NCBI RefSeq assembly: GCF_001691555.1
Contig: NZ_MAYN01000001.1
Location: 248,001 to 312,000 of the forward strand
DNA from: Pantoea eucrina
GTDB taxonomy: Bacteria; Pseudomonadota; Gammaproteobacteria; Enterobacterales; Enterobacteriaceae
Length of the DNA: 64,000 bases
Reading direction: 5' to 3'
Part shown: positions 17,594-28,466 of the stretch, piece after piece
How positions within the stretch are numbered: position 1 is the stretch's first letter
How the letters are laid out: the number at the start of each line of letters is the position of its first letter
Position numbers and translations under genes: made by a program
Notes under the pieces: model-generated
Told to the model about the DNA's origin: nothing
The model's database searches: none
What the model saw: the letters and a program-made list of their open reading frames with translations, nothing else

Positions 17594-18994
17594 TCAGTTA
17601 GCATGGCGGGACTGCGGTTCACTCAGCGGGGTCTTCGCCAGCGTACGCGCCAGCAGTGATGAATAAAGCGGCTTGCCGCCAAAAAACTGTGCTGCCAGCG
17701 TGGCACCCAGACAGGTGATGATCATCGGCAGGATCAGCTGATAGTTATTTGTCATCTCCAGCACCAGCACAATCCCTGTCAGGGGCGCGCGTACCGACGC
17801 GGCAAACAGCGCGCCCATACCTGCCACTGCAAAAGTTGCCGCTTCCAGATGCCACGCCGGAAACCAGGCTATACAGATCTGGCCGAAACAGGTGCCCAGC
17901 AGCGTCCCCAGCGTCAGCATGGGCGCAAAAATTCCGCCCGGTGCTCCGGAGGCAAAACAGCAAAGGGTCACCAGCGTGCGCAGAATAAAAAGTCCGAACA
18001 GCATAAGTGCGCTATATTCGCCGCCAGAGAACGCCGGGATCAGTGTTATTCCTCCACCCGCCGCCTGCGGCAGCACCATACTCAGTACACCGCAAAGTCC
18101 GGCCAGCACGCTGCCCCATGCTACCCATACCATTGTGCGCCCCCGATGCAGACGCTGAAATCGATCCTGCGCTGCGAAAATCAGGCGGTTAAACGCGACG
18201 CCGACAGCGCCAAACAGAACCCCCAGCAGCAGATAGAGCCACAGCGTGTCAGTGGGCGCATCTCTGAGCTGGCCGATATCAATAATCGCGCCATTGTCCT
18301 CGCAGAGCCGGTAGACAATGCTCGCCATAATGACGCCAACAAATACCGCTTTGATTGAAACCAGACTGTAGCGAAACTGCGGACGCATCTCTTCAATAAT
18401 AAACAGAATTCCCGCCAGCGGTGCGTTGAAGGCCGCTGAAAGACCGGCTGCTGCGCCGGTTGCCAGCAGCGTATGCCGCGATTCAGCACTGCGCAGGCGA
18501 AAAAGATCGCTGCACATACCGCCAATATTTCCGCCCAGCTGCACCGTGGGCCCTTCACGGCCCAGCACCATTCCTGAACCCAGCGCACCCATGCCGCCAA
18601 AAAATTTTACCGGCAGTACCCGCCACCAGCGCACCGGACGCAGCTCTTCCAGCGCCCCTTCAATTTCCGGAATGCCCGATCCGCCCGCCTCAGGCGCAAA
18701 GCGGCGTACCAGAAAATAGCCCACGCCACCCATAATAGCGGAGGCGGCAAAAGCGTAGATCAGCCCGGTCAGTAAACCGGTATGCTGCGCAGAGAGCGTG
18801 CTGATACGCAGCTGCAGCATCAGATTGACCGCCCGGTTAAATGCCACCCCTGCGAATCCGGTCAGCGTGCCAACCAGAGCCGCCAGCAGCAGCAGTCTCA
18901 CCGGCGTGGTGTCCCGGCGCAGCAGCGCTTGCAGTCGCATAAACCGGCCAGGACGACGCGTATTCTCTTCAGCGTCAGAAGGTGTAACAGACAT
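17594..18994 (-). CDS. ClC-type chloride channel/antiporter
   Basis: A 466-residue ClC protein. The three selectivity motifs are seen: [22 protein letters not shown] with the gating Glu, and [11 protein letters not shown]. Presence of the gating Glu agrees with Cl-/H+ exchange rather than a plain channel. The start at 18994 is chosen because AAGGGG lies seven bases upstream; a longer frame from 19060 lacks support. It is similar in size to ClcA/ClcB and lacks CBS domains. Role is probably acid or ion stress. Confidence 0.92.
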   Translation of the reverse strand: MSVTPSDAEENTRRPGRFMRLQALLRRDTTPVRLLLLAALVGTLTGFAGVAFNRAVNLMLQLRISTLSAQHTGLLTGLIYAFAASAIMGGVGYFLVRRFAPEAGGSGIPEIEGALEELRPVRWWRVLPVKFFGGMGALGSGMVLGREGPTVQLGGNIGGMCSDLFRLRSAESRHTLLATGAAAGLSAAFNAPLAGILFIIEEMRPQFRYSLVSIKAVFVGVIMASIVYRLCEDNGAIIDIGQLRDAPTDTLWLYLLLGVLFGAVGVAFNRLIFAAQDRFQRLHRGRTMVWVAWGSVLAGLCGVLSMVLPQAAGGGITLIPAFSGGEYSALMLFGLFILRTLVTLCCFASGAPGGIFAPMLTLGTLLGTCFGQICIAWFPAWHLEAATFAVAGMGALFAASVRAPLTGIVLVLEMTNNYQLILPMIITCLGATLAAQFFGGKPLYSSLLARTLAKTPLSEPQSRHAN

Positions 18995-19260
18995 CAGTTT
19001 CCCCTTGTCAGAAATCCATGTGCATCGTCTCTGCGCGCTGCACCGATTCAGCATAGCCAAAAGCGGACAGCCCGTAACCTGGTCATTCGCAACAGAATTT
19101 TACGCTGGGGTTAAATGACCTCCGGCCTGAGACAGTGCTGCTATCATGCACAACAGAATGTGTCACAGAATTGCGGCTGGCGGATTGACGCGGCGCCTGC
19201 AAATCACCATCATCCTGGCCATCGCCATTGTGGCCGGGTTTATTACTATCGGAGCGGGAT

Positions 19261-20184
19261 GTGTCAGAACTCAGTAACGCATTGCTTGAAGAGATTATCA
19301 GCGAGGTTCGGCCGCTGACGCGTCAGGGAAAGGTAGCGGATTATATTCCGGCACTGGCAGATGTGGAGCCTGACCAGCTGGGGATCGCCATCTGTACGCC
19401 TGGCGGTGAGTGCTATCAGGCGGGTGATGCCACTACGCGCTTTTCAGTGCAATCCATCTCTAAAGTGCTGTCGCTGACGGTGGCGCTGACGCTGTATGAA
19501 GACGCTGAAATCTGGCAGCGCGTGGGCAAAGAACCGTCCGGGCAGGCGTTCAACTCGCTGGTACAGCTGGAGCTGGAACAGGGCAAACCGCGTAACCCCT
19601 TTATTAACGCCGGTGCGCTGGTGATGTGCGACTTACTGGAGAGCCGCCTGACGGCCCCGCGCCAGCGCATGCTGGAATTTGTCCGGCGCCTGGCGCAGCA
19701 GGACGATATTCTGTATGACCGTGCCGTCGCCCGCTCTGAGTATGAGCACTCCGCCCGTAACGCCGCCATTGCCTGGCTGATGAAGTCGTTTGGCAATTTC
19801 AATAACGATGTCAGCAAGGTGATGGAGACCTATTTTCACTACTGTTCGCTGGCCATGAGCTGTAACGAACTGGCGCGGACGTTTCTCTATCTGGCCAATC
19901 AGGGACGCACGCAGGATAATCACCGGGCGGTGATCTCGCCGCGCCAGGCGCGCCAGGTCAATGCGCTGATGATGACCAGCGGCATGTATGATGGCGCCGG
20001 CGAATTTGCCTGGCGGGTGGGAATGCCGGCCAAATCAGGCGTGGGCGGCGGTATTGTTGCGGTGATCCCGGGTGAGATGAGCATTGCCGTCTGGTCCCCG
20101 GCACTGGATCGCTCAGGCAATTCACTGGCAGGCACCGCGCTGCTGGAAAAGCTGAGCGACCGTCTGGGGCGTTCAGTCTTCTGA
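19261..20184 (+). CDS. glsA: Glutaminase
   Basis: A 307-residue beta-lactamase-fold glutaminase (glutamine to glutamate plus ammonia). The catalytic Ser-x-x-Lys is at residues 65-68 in [10 protein letters not shown], and the conserved [12 protein letters not shown] and [10 protein letters not shown] follow. Start is set at the GTG (19261) with GGAG six bases upstream; this gives the same N-terminus and length as E. coli YneH (about 308 residues). Ends 3 bases from the stop of the convergent dehydrogenase. Confidence 0.93.
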   Translation: MSELSNALLEEIISEVRPLTRQGKVADYIPALADVEPDQLGIAICTPGGECYQAGDATTRFSVQSISKVLSLTVALTLYEDAEIWQRVGKEPSGQAFNSLVQLELEQGKPRNPFINAGALVMCDLLESRLTAPRQRMLEFVRRLAQQDDILYDRAVARSEYEHSARNAAIAWLMKSFGNFNNDVSKVMETYFHYCSLAMSCNELARTFLYLANQGRTQDNHRAVISPRQARQVNALMMTSGMYDGAGEFAWRVGMPAKSGVGGGIVAVIPGEMSIAVWSPALDRSGNSLAGTALLEKLSDRLGRSVF

Positions 20185-20187
20185 TGC

Positions 20188-21129
20188 TTAACTCACCTGA
20201 TTACGCGGTTTGCCCTGCGCAAACGCCTCCAGATTGCTTTCAAGGCCGCGCAGCAGGTTTGCAACGCCCTGTCGGGTTGCCCAGGCGATATGCGGCGTCA
20301 GCAGCAAGCCTGGCAGGCCGGGTTGCAGCAGCGGATGCGTAGCGGGTGGCGGCTCGCTGCTCAGCACATCCAGCGCCGCGCCGCCGAGGGTTCCCTGACG
20401 CAGCGCGGCCGCCAGATCGTCCTCCTCAATCAGTCCGCCCCGTGCGGTGTTGATCAGTAACGCGCCCGGTTTCATCGCGGCCAGCGTCTGCCGGTTGATC
20501 AACCGCTGCGTCTGCGGCGTGAGCGGACAATGCAGCGTGAGCACGTCACTGCGCGCCAGCACCTCATCAAAAGCGGTATAGCCTGCACGGACGGCTGTCG
20601 CACCGGGCCGTTCGGCATAGAGCACCGTCATGCCCAGCGCCTGCGCCATCTCACCGGCAGCGCTGCCAATATCGCCTTTACCCACCACACCCAGTACGGC
20701 GCCCTGAATATCCAGTAATGGCTCGCGATGTATACAGAAATGTGGTGAAGCGGGCCACGCTTCGCGGCTGCTCATGGCGTAGTCCACCAGATGCCGCCGC
20801 AGCGCGAACAGCGCAGCGATCACGCCCTCCGCCACGCTGCGGGTGGAGTAACCTGGTACGTTGCTGACGACAATGCCCTGTGTCCGGCAGGCGTCAAGAT
20901 CGATACAGTCATAACCGGTAGCCGTAACGCAGATGTAGCGCAGCGCGGGCAGCTGCCGCAGCGTTTCGGCGCGCAGCGGAACTTTGTTCGTCATCGCAAT
21001 TGTGGCCCCCTGCAGGGCTGACACAATATCCGCAGGCGCGGTTTGCCCGCGCCAGATCCAGTCACTGCACCAGGCAGGCTGTGCCGGGCGTTCGGGCAGC
21101 GTATCACCATCCAGCATCACTATTTTCAT
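20188..21129 (-). CDS. D-isomer-specific 2-hydroxyacid dehydrogenase
   Basis: A 313-residue NAD-dependent dehydrogenase of the glycerate/formate type. It shows the Rossmann motif GVVGKGDIGSAAGEMAQALG, LINTARGGLIEEDDLAAAL with the catalytic Arg region, and the catalytic His in LTPHIAWAT. The start at 21129 has GGAGCGCAA before it; a 12-codon longer frame lacks a site. Hydroxypyruvate or a related keto acid is a likely substrate, but not proven. Confidence 0.9.
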   Translation of the reverse strand: MKIVMLDGDTLPERPAQPAWCSDWIWRGQTAPADIVSALQGATIAMTNKVPLRAETLRQLPALRYICVTATGYDCIDLDACRTQGIVVSNVPGYSTRSVAEGVIAALFALRRHLVDYAMSSREAWPASPHFCIHREPLLDIQGAVLGVVGKGDIGSAAGEMAQALGMTVLYAERPGATAVRAGYTAFDEVLARSDVLTLHCPLTPQTQRLINRQTLAAMKPGALLINTARGGLIEEDDLAAALRQGTLGGAALDVLSSEPPPATHPLLQPGLPGLLLTPHIAWATRQGVANLLRGLESNLEAFAQGKPRNQVS

Positions 21130-21315
21130 TTGCGCTCCGCTTTGTTGTTTCTGCACTGTTCTCATCAGGTTGCGTTAAGGTTAACAAAAACAGCGCCCGG
21201 GGTGAGCTTTTTCAAAAAATGCGAATTTTTTCTCTGCAGGGTGGCGTTTGTTTAACGCGGCAGCGGCAATCGCGTTACAATTCCGCCTCTTCTCTGACGT
21301 GACCTGCTATCTGTT

Positions 21316-21714
21316 ATGACGGTTTTACCTGCACTTCATCAGCGCCTTACTGCCTGCCTCGCCATTCTGGCGGTGCTGCTGCTGTTTGTTGCGCCGGTGG
21401 TGTCGAAAAGCCTGATTGAGCAGCAGCGCGTCTCGCAGCCTGCCCCGGCCATGATGGAGATGGATCATCATCAGATGATGGAGCACGCCATGCCGGGCAT
21501 GATGCATCATGACGCGGACGACGGCGAGCTTGCCTGCGGCTACTGCGATCTGCTGGTGCATGTGCCGCTGATGATCTGGGTATTTATTCCCTTTATCTGG
21601 CTGATGTTGCTTCACTCCCGTGCGCCGCCGCTCCCGTGGCTTGCCGCGCCAGTAGTGCGCACGCTGGCGGCCATTCCCCGTCCGCGCGGACCGCCTTGCC
21701 TGCTTCTTAACTGA
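21316..21714 (+). CDS. DUF2946-like membrane protein
   Basis: A 132-residue protein with an N-terminal hydrophobic segment (about 13-30), a His/Met-rich loop (MMEMDHHQMMEHAMPGMMHHD) that includes CGYC just after, and a second membrane segment. This pattern is that of DUF2946 proteins, often found beside metal-uptake or PepSY membrane genes. The His/Met loop suggests metal, perhaps copper, contact. It precedes the PepSY gene by 74 bases on the same strand. Confidence 0.75.
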   Translation: MTVLPALHQRLTACLAILAVLLLFVAPVVSKSLIEQQRVSQPAPAMMEMDHHQMMEHAMPGMMHHDADDGELACGYCDLLVHVPLMIWVFIPFIWLMLLHSRAPPLPWLAAPVVRTLAAIPRPRGPPCLLLN

Positions 21715-21788
21715 ATCTGCTTTAACGTGGTGCGGACGCAGCCTGCTGCCCGTCGCCCCGGTTATTTATCTTCAGAAGGAAGACGCTT

Positions 21789-23519
21789 TTGTCTGCTATT
21801 AATTCTGCAGCACCGCGCGGCGCGGTGCTTAATCTGCTTCGCCGTCTGCATTTTTATATCGGCCTGTTCGTTGCGCCGTTTATCTTTATTGCGGCGCTGA
21901 GCGGCACGCTTTATGTGCTGACGCCCCAGCTGGAACAGCTGGTCTATCACGATGCGCTGACGGTAAAGCCCGAAGGTGAACCACAGCCGCTGTCGGCTCA
22001 GATTGGCGCAGCACGCGCCAGGGCTGGCGCGCAGGCGCCTGTTTATGCGGTGCGACCGGCACCGGGTGCAGAGGATACCACCCGCGTGCAGTTCAGCGAT
22101 CCGACGCTGGGCGCCTCCACCTCGCGCGCGCTGTTTATCGATCCCTATACCCTGCAGATAAAGGGAGATATGCCGGTTTATGGCACCAGCGGCATACTGC
22201 CACTGCGCACCACGCTCGATCTGCTGCACAGCAGCCTGCTGCTGGGCGATGCAGGACGCAACTACAGCGAACTGGCGGCAAGCTGGCTCTGGGTAGCCGC
22301 GCTGGGCGGCGTGGTGCTGTGGCTGGCGACCCGGCCAAAGCGCCGGCTCAAACCGGCACGCAGCGGTTTCGCTTTCAGCCGCCACTGGCACGCCACTCTG
22401 GGATTGGTGTTGCTGCTCGGCCTGCTGTTCTTCTCTGCGACCGGCCTCACCTGGTCACAGTGGGCAGGTGCGAACATAGATAAAATGCGCAGCGAGCTGA
22501 ACTGGCTGACGCCCCAGGTCAGGACGGTCCTCGATCCGGATGCGCCAGCGGCACCCGCCGATCCCCACGCCGATCATCACAGTATGTCAGTGACCGATAT
22601 GGCCGCGATGCGCAAGCCTGGTATGACGGCGATGAAACCGGTGCCTGCCAATATGCCCGATGCTGACTGGGACCAGGTGCTGAAGGCCGCGCGTGAGAAC
22701 GGAATTGATGCAGCGAAAGTGGAGCTGCGCCAGCCGAAAAACAGCGGCAGCGCCTGGACCGTCACGGAAATTGATCGCCACTGGCCAACGCAGGTGGATG
22801 CGGTATCGGTAGATCCGCACAGTTTTGCGATTGTGGACCGCGCAGAGTTTGCCCGCTTTCCGCTGGTGGCAAAACTGACCCGCTGGGGTGTGGATGCCCA
22901 TATGGGCGTACTGTTCGGCCTGCCTAATCAGCTGCTGCTGGCTCTCTTTGGGCTCGGCCTCTGCACCATGATAGTGCTGGGCTACCGTATGTGGTGGCTG
23001 CGCCGCCCCGCTTCTGCTGCCGCCAGTCCGCTTGAAACGCTGACGGCAAGCTGGCTGGCGCTGCCGCTGACGGCGCGTCTGCTGTGCCTGCTGCTGGCGC
23101 TGGCGCTGGGGTATGCGCTGCCGGTAATGGGTGTCAGTCTGCTGCTGTTTTTAGCCATCGACTATCTGCGCTGGCGCAGGCAGCAGCGCACGCCAATGAC
23201 TGAAGCGGAGATCCTCGCAGCCCAGCAGTCGCCGCTGGGTATTATCCGCGCCCGCTTTACGGTCAAACGCAAAGAGATGCGCTATTTTCTGCGCGGCCTG
23301 TTCATCCTGGCGCTGATTGTCGGTACGGTAATGAGTAATGCGATTATCGGTGGCGTGATCGACCAGTATGGTATTCCGTTCAGCCACTGGTCGCTGACCA
23401 TGTATCTGACCCAGGGCTTTATGATTACGCTCTACACGCTGGTATTTACCGGGCTGATGTCAATTCCGCTCTGGTACTTTTTCCTCGGCGAGCAGGACGA
23501 TTCAGCAAACAAAGGGTAA
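21789..23519 (+). CDS. PepSY-associated membrane protein, possible reductase
   Basis: A 576-residue PiuB/PepSY_TM-type inner-membrane protein. It has a helix at about 18-39, a large periplasmic domain with PepSY-like repeats, helices near 165-185 and 200-220, a His/Met patch (DPHADHHSMSVTDMAAM), and several C-terminal helices. Members sit beside siderophore receptors and are thought to reduce iron or other metals. The TTG start is preceded by AAGGAAG. It probably forms a unit with the DUF2946 gene. Confidence 0.8.
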   Translation: MSAINSAAPRGAVLNLLRRLHFYIGLFVAPFIFIAALSGTLYVLTPQLEQLVYHDALTVKPEGEPQPLSAQIGAARARAGAQAPVYAVRPAPGAEDTTRVQFSDPTLGASTSRALFIDPYTLQIKGDMPVYGTSGILPLRTTLDLLHSSLLLGDAGRNYSELAASWLWVAALGGVVLWLATRPKRRLKPARSGFAFSRHWHATLGLVLLLGLLFFSATGLTWSQWAGANIDKMRSELNWLTPQVRTVLDPDAPAAPADPHADHHSMSVTDMAAMRKPGMTAMKPVPANMPDADWDQVLKAARENGIDAAKVELRQPKNSGSAWTVTEIDRHWPTQVDAVSVDPHSFAIVDRAEFARFPLVAKLTRWGVDAHMGVLFGLPNQLLLALFGLGLCTMIVLGYRMWWLRRPASAAASPLETLTASWLALPLTARLLCLLLALALGYALPVMGVSLLLFLAIDYLRWRRQQRTPMTEAEILAAQQSPLGIIRARFTVKRKEMRYFLRGLFILALIVGTVMSNAIIGGVIDQYGIPFSHWSLTMYLTQGFMITLYTLVFTGLMSIPLWYFFLGEQDDSANKG

Positions 23520-23521
23520 AA

Positions 23522-23548
23522 AAAAGAGGTGGCTGAGCCACCTCTTTT
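23522..23548. terminator. Bidirectional rho-independent terminator
   Basis: A perfect 13-base stem (AAAAGAGGTGGCT and its complement) around one central base, flanked by A and T runs, lies between the convergent PepSY and dehydrogenase genes. It works in both orientations by sequence. Confidence 0.9.
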
Positions 23549-23558
23549 CACCTCTGCA

Positions 23559-24575
23559 TCAGAAGTCAGCTTTCAGCACAACGCGGTAATTTGCTTTACC
23601 GGCACGCACATGTTCCAGCGCATCATTGATTTTTGACATCGGGAACTCTTCTACGTGCGGCGCGATATCGGCACGCGCGGCAAGACGCATCAGCGTACGC
23701 AGCTGGCCCGGTGAGCCGGTAGAGGAGCCGGTTACGGCGCGATCGCCCATGATCAGGGTAAATGCCGGTACCGGGAACGGTTTCATCACCGCACCCACGG
23801 TATGGAACTTACCGTGCGGGGCCAGCGCCTGAAAATAGGGCTGCCAGTCGAGATCGACCGCAACCGTACTGATAATTAAATCAAACTGGCCAGCCAGCGC
23901 CTTCAGCGCTTTTGGATCGCGGCTGTTGACCACGCGGTCAGCGCCCATCGCCTTAACAGATTCAGTTTTGCTGGCGTTGGAACTGAACGCGGTCACCTCT
24001 GCACCCATAGCACGCAGCAGTTTGATGGCCATATGACCCAGACCGCCAATACCGATCACGCCAACGCGGCTGTTAACGTTGATATTGTGCATCAGCAGCG
24101 GCTTGAATACGGTAATACCACCGCAGAGCAGCGGGCCGGCTGACGTGATATCGATTGATTCCGGTAGCGGGATCACCCACTGCCAGTCTGCACGCAGATG
24201 GCTGGCAAAGCCGCCCTTATTCATAATGGTAGGGACAGAGCCTTTTTCGCAGTTTACCTGCTCGCCGTTGATACAGGCGTCGCAGTGCTGACAGCTTTTC
24301 GCCGTCCAGCCGATGCCCACGCGCTGACCCACTTTCAGCCCTTTGTTTTGCGCTGCATCGCCCAGCTCGCTGATGCGGCCAATCACCTCATGTCCGGCAA
24401 TAACCGGGAACGAGGAGATGCCCCACTCGTTATCAATCATGGAGAGATCGGAGTGGCAGACGCCACAGTAGTCAACTTCAACCATCACCTCTTCCGCGTT
24501 CAGCGGACCTGCTTCATATTCGTGCGGCACCAGCGCTTCGCCCGCTTTCATGGCGGCATAGCTTTTGATTTTCAT
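23559..24575 (-). CDS. NADP-type zinc alcohol dehydrogenase (CAD/YahK-like)
   Basis: A 338-residue cinnamyl-alcohol-dehydrogenase-type enzyme. It shows the catalytic zinc ligands CGVCHSD and GHEVIGRI, the structural zinc Cys cluster in [15 protein letters not shown], and the Rossmann [17 protein letters not shown]. These enzymes reduce a broad set of aldehydes, usually with NADPH. Monocistronic; shares the terminator at 23522 with the PepSY gene. Confidence 0.92.
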   Translation of the reverse strand: MKIKSYAAMKAGEALVPHEYEAGPLNAEEVMVEVDYCGVCHSDLSMIDNEWGISSFPVIAGHEVIGRISELGDAAQNKGLKVGQRVGIGWTAKSCQHCDACINGEQVNCEKGSVPTIMNKGGFASHLRADWQWVIPLPESIDITSAGPLLCGGITVFKPLLMHNINVNSRVGVIGIGGLGHMAIKLLRAMGAEVTAFSSNASKTESVKAMGADRVVNSRDPKALKALAGQFDLIISTVAVDLDWQPYFQALAPHGKFHTVGAVMKPFPVPAFTLIMGDRAVTGSSTGSPGQLRTLMRLAARADIAPHVEEFPMSKINDALEHVRAGKANYRVVLKADF

Positions 24576-24761
24576 TACAGTCCTCTGTTTTTTGGTTGCG
24601 ACCCGGGAAGTTTAGCAGAGGCGCCGTGATGATTGAGGCGAGCAACCAGGCAGCCAGGCAGATCGAAAACGCTGCGGGGCGCAAAAAGCATTAAGGGTTA
24701 AAGCGAACCGGGTGTGCAGCAGGAGTTTTACGCCTCTGTCCGCTTTCCACCCGGCTCAGGC

Positions 24762-25148
24762 TTAAAATTCCGGCTCTTCACCCGGCAGAGGTTCAGAGAG
24801 CGACTGCCCCTCCGCCCCGGCATAAAAAATGATCAGCTCAGTCGCCTGCTCAGCGGTATAGCCGCGATGCGCACTGTTAACTGTCTCATTCAGCGCTTCA
24901 CCCGCATTAACATGCTGGCGCTGGCCGCTCTCTTTATCTTCAATAATCAGCTGGCCGGAGAGCACGTAAGCCGTGTTAGGCATGGGATGCGTATGCCACG
25001 GCAGTTCACTGTGGGCCGGCAGCGACATGCGCATCACTGTAATCTGTGGCTTGCCCGACGGATAACCGTCGTAAGCCTGACCGTTCCAGGCTGCGCCGCT
25101 CTGTGACACCAGTTCGTGGCTGATTTCGCTGTTTTTTGGGGTCGTCAT
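24762..25148 (-). CDS. Single-domain cupin protein
   Basis: A 128-residue cupin. The two conserved motifs are present: LPWHTHPMPNTAYVLSG (metal-binding His pair) and GEALNETVNSAHRGYT. The start at 25148 is set by AGGAGAAAAG directly upstream. It lies downstream of a LysR gene on the same strand, 76 bases away. The enzymatic role, if any, is unknown. Confidence 0.8.
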   Translation of the reverse strand: MTTPKNSEISHELVSQSGAAWNGQAYDGYPSGKPQITVMRMSLPAHSELPWHTHPMPNTAYVLSGQLIIEDKESGQRQHVNAGEALNETVNSAHRGYTAEQATELIIFYAGAEGQSLSEPLPGEEPEF

Positions 25149-25224
25149 CTTTTCTCCTCTTATTCTGTACTGTACCGGAGTGTAGAACATTGCTGCGCTT
25201 ACAGACGTGTGCGCTGCACTTTGC

Positions 25225-26112
25225 TCAGTGTTCAAGCTGTTCCCGGCATGCGCTGAAGAGTTCGATAAGATGATCGGCCACCGCGCGTACGCGGCCTGAC
25301 GTTGCCAGATCGGCGTGCATCACCAGCCACAGGGGCTGATCGGCACTGCTGTCACGCTGCAGGCAGTGTAAACCGCTGGCTCTGGCCATAAAATGCGGTA
25401 ACACGCCCACGCCCAGCCCGGCCGCAACGGCTGCGACCTGTGCGGCAAGCGTATTGGCCTCCAGCCGGCAGGGCCTGCCGCGCAGTATCCGCTTCAGCCA
25501 GCGAGCGGCCGGCAGATGCTGATGCGATTCAGACCAGCCGATGCAGGGTGCGTCATTGAGCGTAAAAGGCGCTGAAGCCTGCAGTAAAGCCGGTGCCGTA
25601 TACAAACCGAACCCCAGGGTGCCCAGCCGCCTGATAGTCAGGTTGCCCGCCTCAGGGCGAACCAGACGGATCGCCAGATCGGCCTCTCTGCGGTGCAGAT
25701 TGACCGACTGTACTCCGCTCAGTACCTCCAGCCGGAGCGCCGGGTGCGTCTGCAGCAGAGACGGAAGTGAAGGCAGTATAAAATGGGTCGCCAGATTGTC
25801 CGACGTTGCCAGCCGTACCAGCCCGGCAACCGAACCCTGCAGCTGCGCTTTTTCCGTCACTGCCCGTCCTGGGTCTTCCAGCGCCTCCGCCCGTTCCAGC
25901 AGCGCTTCGCCATCATCCGTCAGCCGGTATCCGCTCTGATGCCGGCTAAACAGCGGCAGCCCCAGCGACTGCTCCAGCCGATCCAGCTTTCTGGAGACGG
26001 TAGCGATGCCTGTGTCCAGCGTGCTGGCAGCGCCGCTCAGCGTTCCGGCGCGGGCAATTGCCAGAAAGATCCTGATGTCATCCCAGTAAAATTCACTTTT
26101 CATAGTTTCCAT
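25225..26112 (-). CDS. LysR-family transcriptional regulator
   Basis: A 295-residue LTTR: winged HTH at residues about 7-65 (FLAIARAGTLSGAASTLDTG and VSRKLDRLEQSLGLPLFSR), then the two-lobe effector domain. It is divergent from the frameshifted MFS gene at 26235, which is probably its regulated neighbour, and upstream of the cupin gene. A second in-frame ATG three codons on is equally possible. Confidence 0.88.
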   Translation of the reverse strand: METMKSEFYWDDIRIFLAIARAGTLSGAASTLDTGIATVSRKLDRLEQSLGLPLFSRHQSGYRLTDDGEALLERAEALEDPGRAVTEKAQLQGSVAGLVRLATSDNLATHFILPSLPSLLQTHPALRLEVLSGVQSVNLHRREADLAIRLVRPEAGNLTIRRLGTLGFGLYTAPALLQASAPFTLNDAPCIGWSESHQHLPAARWLKRILRGRPCRLEANTLAAQVAAVAAGLGVGVLPHFMARASGLHCLQRDSSADQPLWLVMHADLATSGRVRAVADHLIELFSACREQLEH

Positions 26113-26234
26113 TTATGGAAAATAGCATTCCATTCTGCGCACTGTTTTCCCGATTTCGATCAGATGATACTGCGCATCCCCGGGAAGTTAAACAGGTTAA
26201 GAATTCCGGAATCTGAACACAAGGAGACTGCACC

Positions 26235-27409
26235 ATGAATGATACCGCTATCGCTCCGCACGCTGTGCCGGCACGTAACTGGGTTGCTATTGCCGCGCTC
26301 GGCCTCAGTGCCTTTACCATTGTTACCAGCGAGCTGGCTCCGGTAGGCATGCTGAATGCCCTGGCAACAGATTTGCATCAGCCTGCTGCCAGTACCGGAC
26401 TGATTGTTACCGCCTATGGCTGGGTCGCTGCGCTGGCTGCACTCTGCGCCGGTATGATGCCGGCACGTACTCCGCGTAAGGCGTTACTGGTGGGTTTAAT
26501 GGTGATTCTGGCCGGTTCCTGTCTGATGGCGATGCACGCTTACACTCTGTCCCCCTGATGACCGCCCGTATTACCGGTGCGCTGGCCCATGGCGTGTTCT
26601 GGGCGCTGATTGGCACCGTCGCCGCACAGCTGGTTCCGGCCAGCAGACTGGGACTGGCGACGTCAGTCATTTTTGGCGGCGTATCAGCCGCCAGCGTACT
26701 CGGCGTGCCGCTTGCCAGCTTTATGGCTGCTGCTGCCGGCTGGCGCAGTGCGTTTAATGCCATTGCGCTGCTCGCACTGGCCGCCGCCGTGGTTCTCTGG
26801 CGCACGCTTCCGGTTCTGACGCCGCCTGTTCCATTGAAACTGAATGCCTATCTGGCGATTTTTCGTCATCGGACGCTGCTGACGCTGTTTGGCGCCACGG
26901 CCGCTGTCATTACCGCACACTTTGCCGCGTTTACCTATATCGACCCGCTGCTGACGTTAAAACAGGGCATTGCCCCTGCTGCGGTTTCCGCCCTGCTGCT
27001 GGTTGCCGGCATCGCTGGCGTAGCAGGCAATATCATTGCCGGAAAACTGATTGACCGCTATCTCAGGGGCCTTATTCTTTCAGCGCTGCTGCTGAGCGCG
27101 ACGGCGCTGGGCGCGCTGAGTATTGCCGCTTTGCCACACGGCCTGACCGCGCTGCTGCTGGCACTCTGGAGCGCCGGGATCGCCGTGATATTCGTCGGGC
27201 TGCAGACCTGGCTGCTGCGCAGTGCCGGTCCTGCTGCACAGCCTGCTTCCGCGCTCTATGTTGCGATATTCAACGCGGCAATCGGCAGCGGTGCGCTGGC
27301 CGGTGGTCATCTGGCAGACGTTATCGGCCTGCAGGAAATGGTGTTACTGGCAGCCACCATGATGATTATCAGCAGCCTGTTTATACTGCGGCTGCGAAGT
27401 CCGCGTTAA
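26235..27409 (+). pseudogene. MFS sugar-efflux-like transporter, frameshifted
   Basis: Two overlapping frames encode one SotB/YdhP-type facilitator. The first (26235-26558) runs from MNDTAIAPHAV to the TLSP stop; the second starts with MTARITGALAHGVFWAL and continues to 27409. The switch lies at a run of five C at 26551-26555. Adding one C restores a continuous SPLMTARIT reading and a normal length of about 391 residues, so a single-base loss is the likely cause. It may be a real mutation, a slippery-run variant, or a read error. AAGGAG precedes the start. The divergent LysR regulator is intact. Confidence 0.85.
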
Positions 27410-27431
27410 CCCCCTGCCCGGCATGCGCAGG

Positions 27432-28343
27432 TCACCGCTTTTCTTCACTGGAGACCGCCGCCGCAATGTAATCAATAAACGCCCTGACTTTGGCGCTCAG
27501 GGCTGAACGTTCGCTGACGCAGGCATAGAGGGTCATCGGCAGCGACCGGATCGTCTGCTTATCATCAGCAAACAGCGGTATCAGCTGGCCGCTGGCGATC
27601 AGCGGCCGGGCAATAAAGCTTGCCAGTCGTGCAATTCCGCCGCCGCTGACGGCAATCCGGGCAATAATATCAATATCATCACTGATAAACCGCGGGTTAA
27701 GCCGGGCGGTGATGATCTCTCCGCCGGCGCTAAAGCTCCAGGGAAGAAAGCGGCCGTCCGTGGGATAGCGGAATACCAGACAGGCGTGCTGGCTCAGCTC
27801 CTCTACCCGTTGCGGAATGCCTGCGCGGGAGAGGTAAGCGGGTGCCGCACAGAAAATAAACGGCAGGGAGGCAATTTTGCGTGCCACCAGCTGATCGTTC
27901 AGCTGCGCCTCAATGCGCAGGCTGACGTCAATGTTTTCCAGCCGGTGATCGACATTGCGATCGGTGCTGATCAGTTCGATATCGATACCAGGGAACCTTT
28001 CATTGAAAGCTGGCATAAGAGGGGCAACCACGTAGCGGCCAAACGCAGCGGTGGTGGCGATGCGCAGCGGACCCTGCGGTTCGGTTTCCACTACAGCAGC
28101 CTGCGCAGCAAGGTCGATATCATACGGAATATGACGAACTTTTGCGTAATAGCGCTTGCCGCTTTCCGTCAGGACCATACTGCGGGTTGTCCGCGAAAGC
28201 AGGCGCACACCAAGCTGCGTTTCGAGCCGGGCCAGGCTCTGACTGACGGCTGCAGCACTCATTCCTCTGTTGCGGGCAGCGGCGGCAATGGTGCCGTTTT
28301 CCACTACGCGAACAAAATTGTCGATTAACCCCAGCATATCCAT
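27432..28343 (-). CDS. LysR-family transcriptional regulator
   Basis: A 303-residue LTTR of the DmlR/AaeR-like branch, with HTH at residues about 5-60 (FVRVVENGTIAAAARNRGMS, then QSLARLETQLGVRLLSRTTR). The ATG at 28343 is preferred to a TTG twelve codons earlier because family N-termini begin here. It is divergent from the DUF2798 gene (123 bases), a likely target. Confidence 0.86.
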   Translation of the reverse strand: MDMLGLIDNFVRVVENGTIAAAARNRGMSAAAVSQSLARLETQLGVRLLSRTTRSMVLTESGKRYYAKVRHIPYDIDLAAQAAVVETEPQGPLRIATTAAFGRYVVAPLMPAFNERFPGIDIELISTDRNVDHRLENIDVSLRIEAQLNDQLVARKIASLPFIFCAAPAYLSRAGIPQRVEELSQHACLVFRYPTDGRFLPWSFSAGGEIITARLNPRFISDDIDIIARIAVSGGGIARLASFIARPLIASGQLIPLFADDKQTIRSLPMTLYACVSERSALSAKVRAFIDYIAAAVSSEEKR

Positions 28344-28466
28344 TAACGGGCCGCTCTTTTCGTAACTTTTGCTTAGCAATGATTAAAGCACAGCTGCTCT
28401 GTTTTTGTCCGGCACGGGCCCGTAAGGTAGCCGCTGTTTCTTAACTTATCGCTCAGGAGAGATTTT

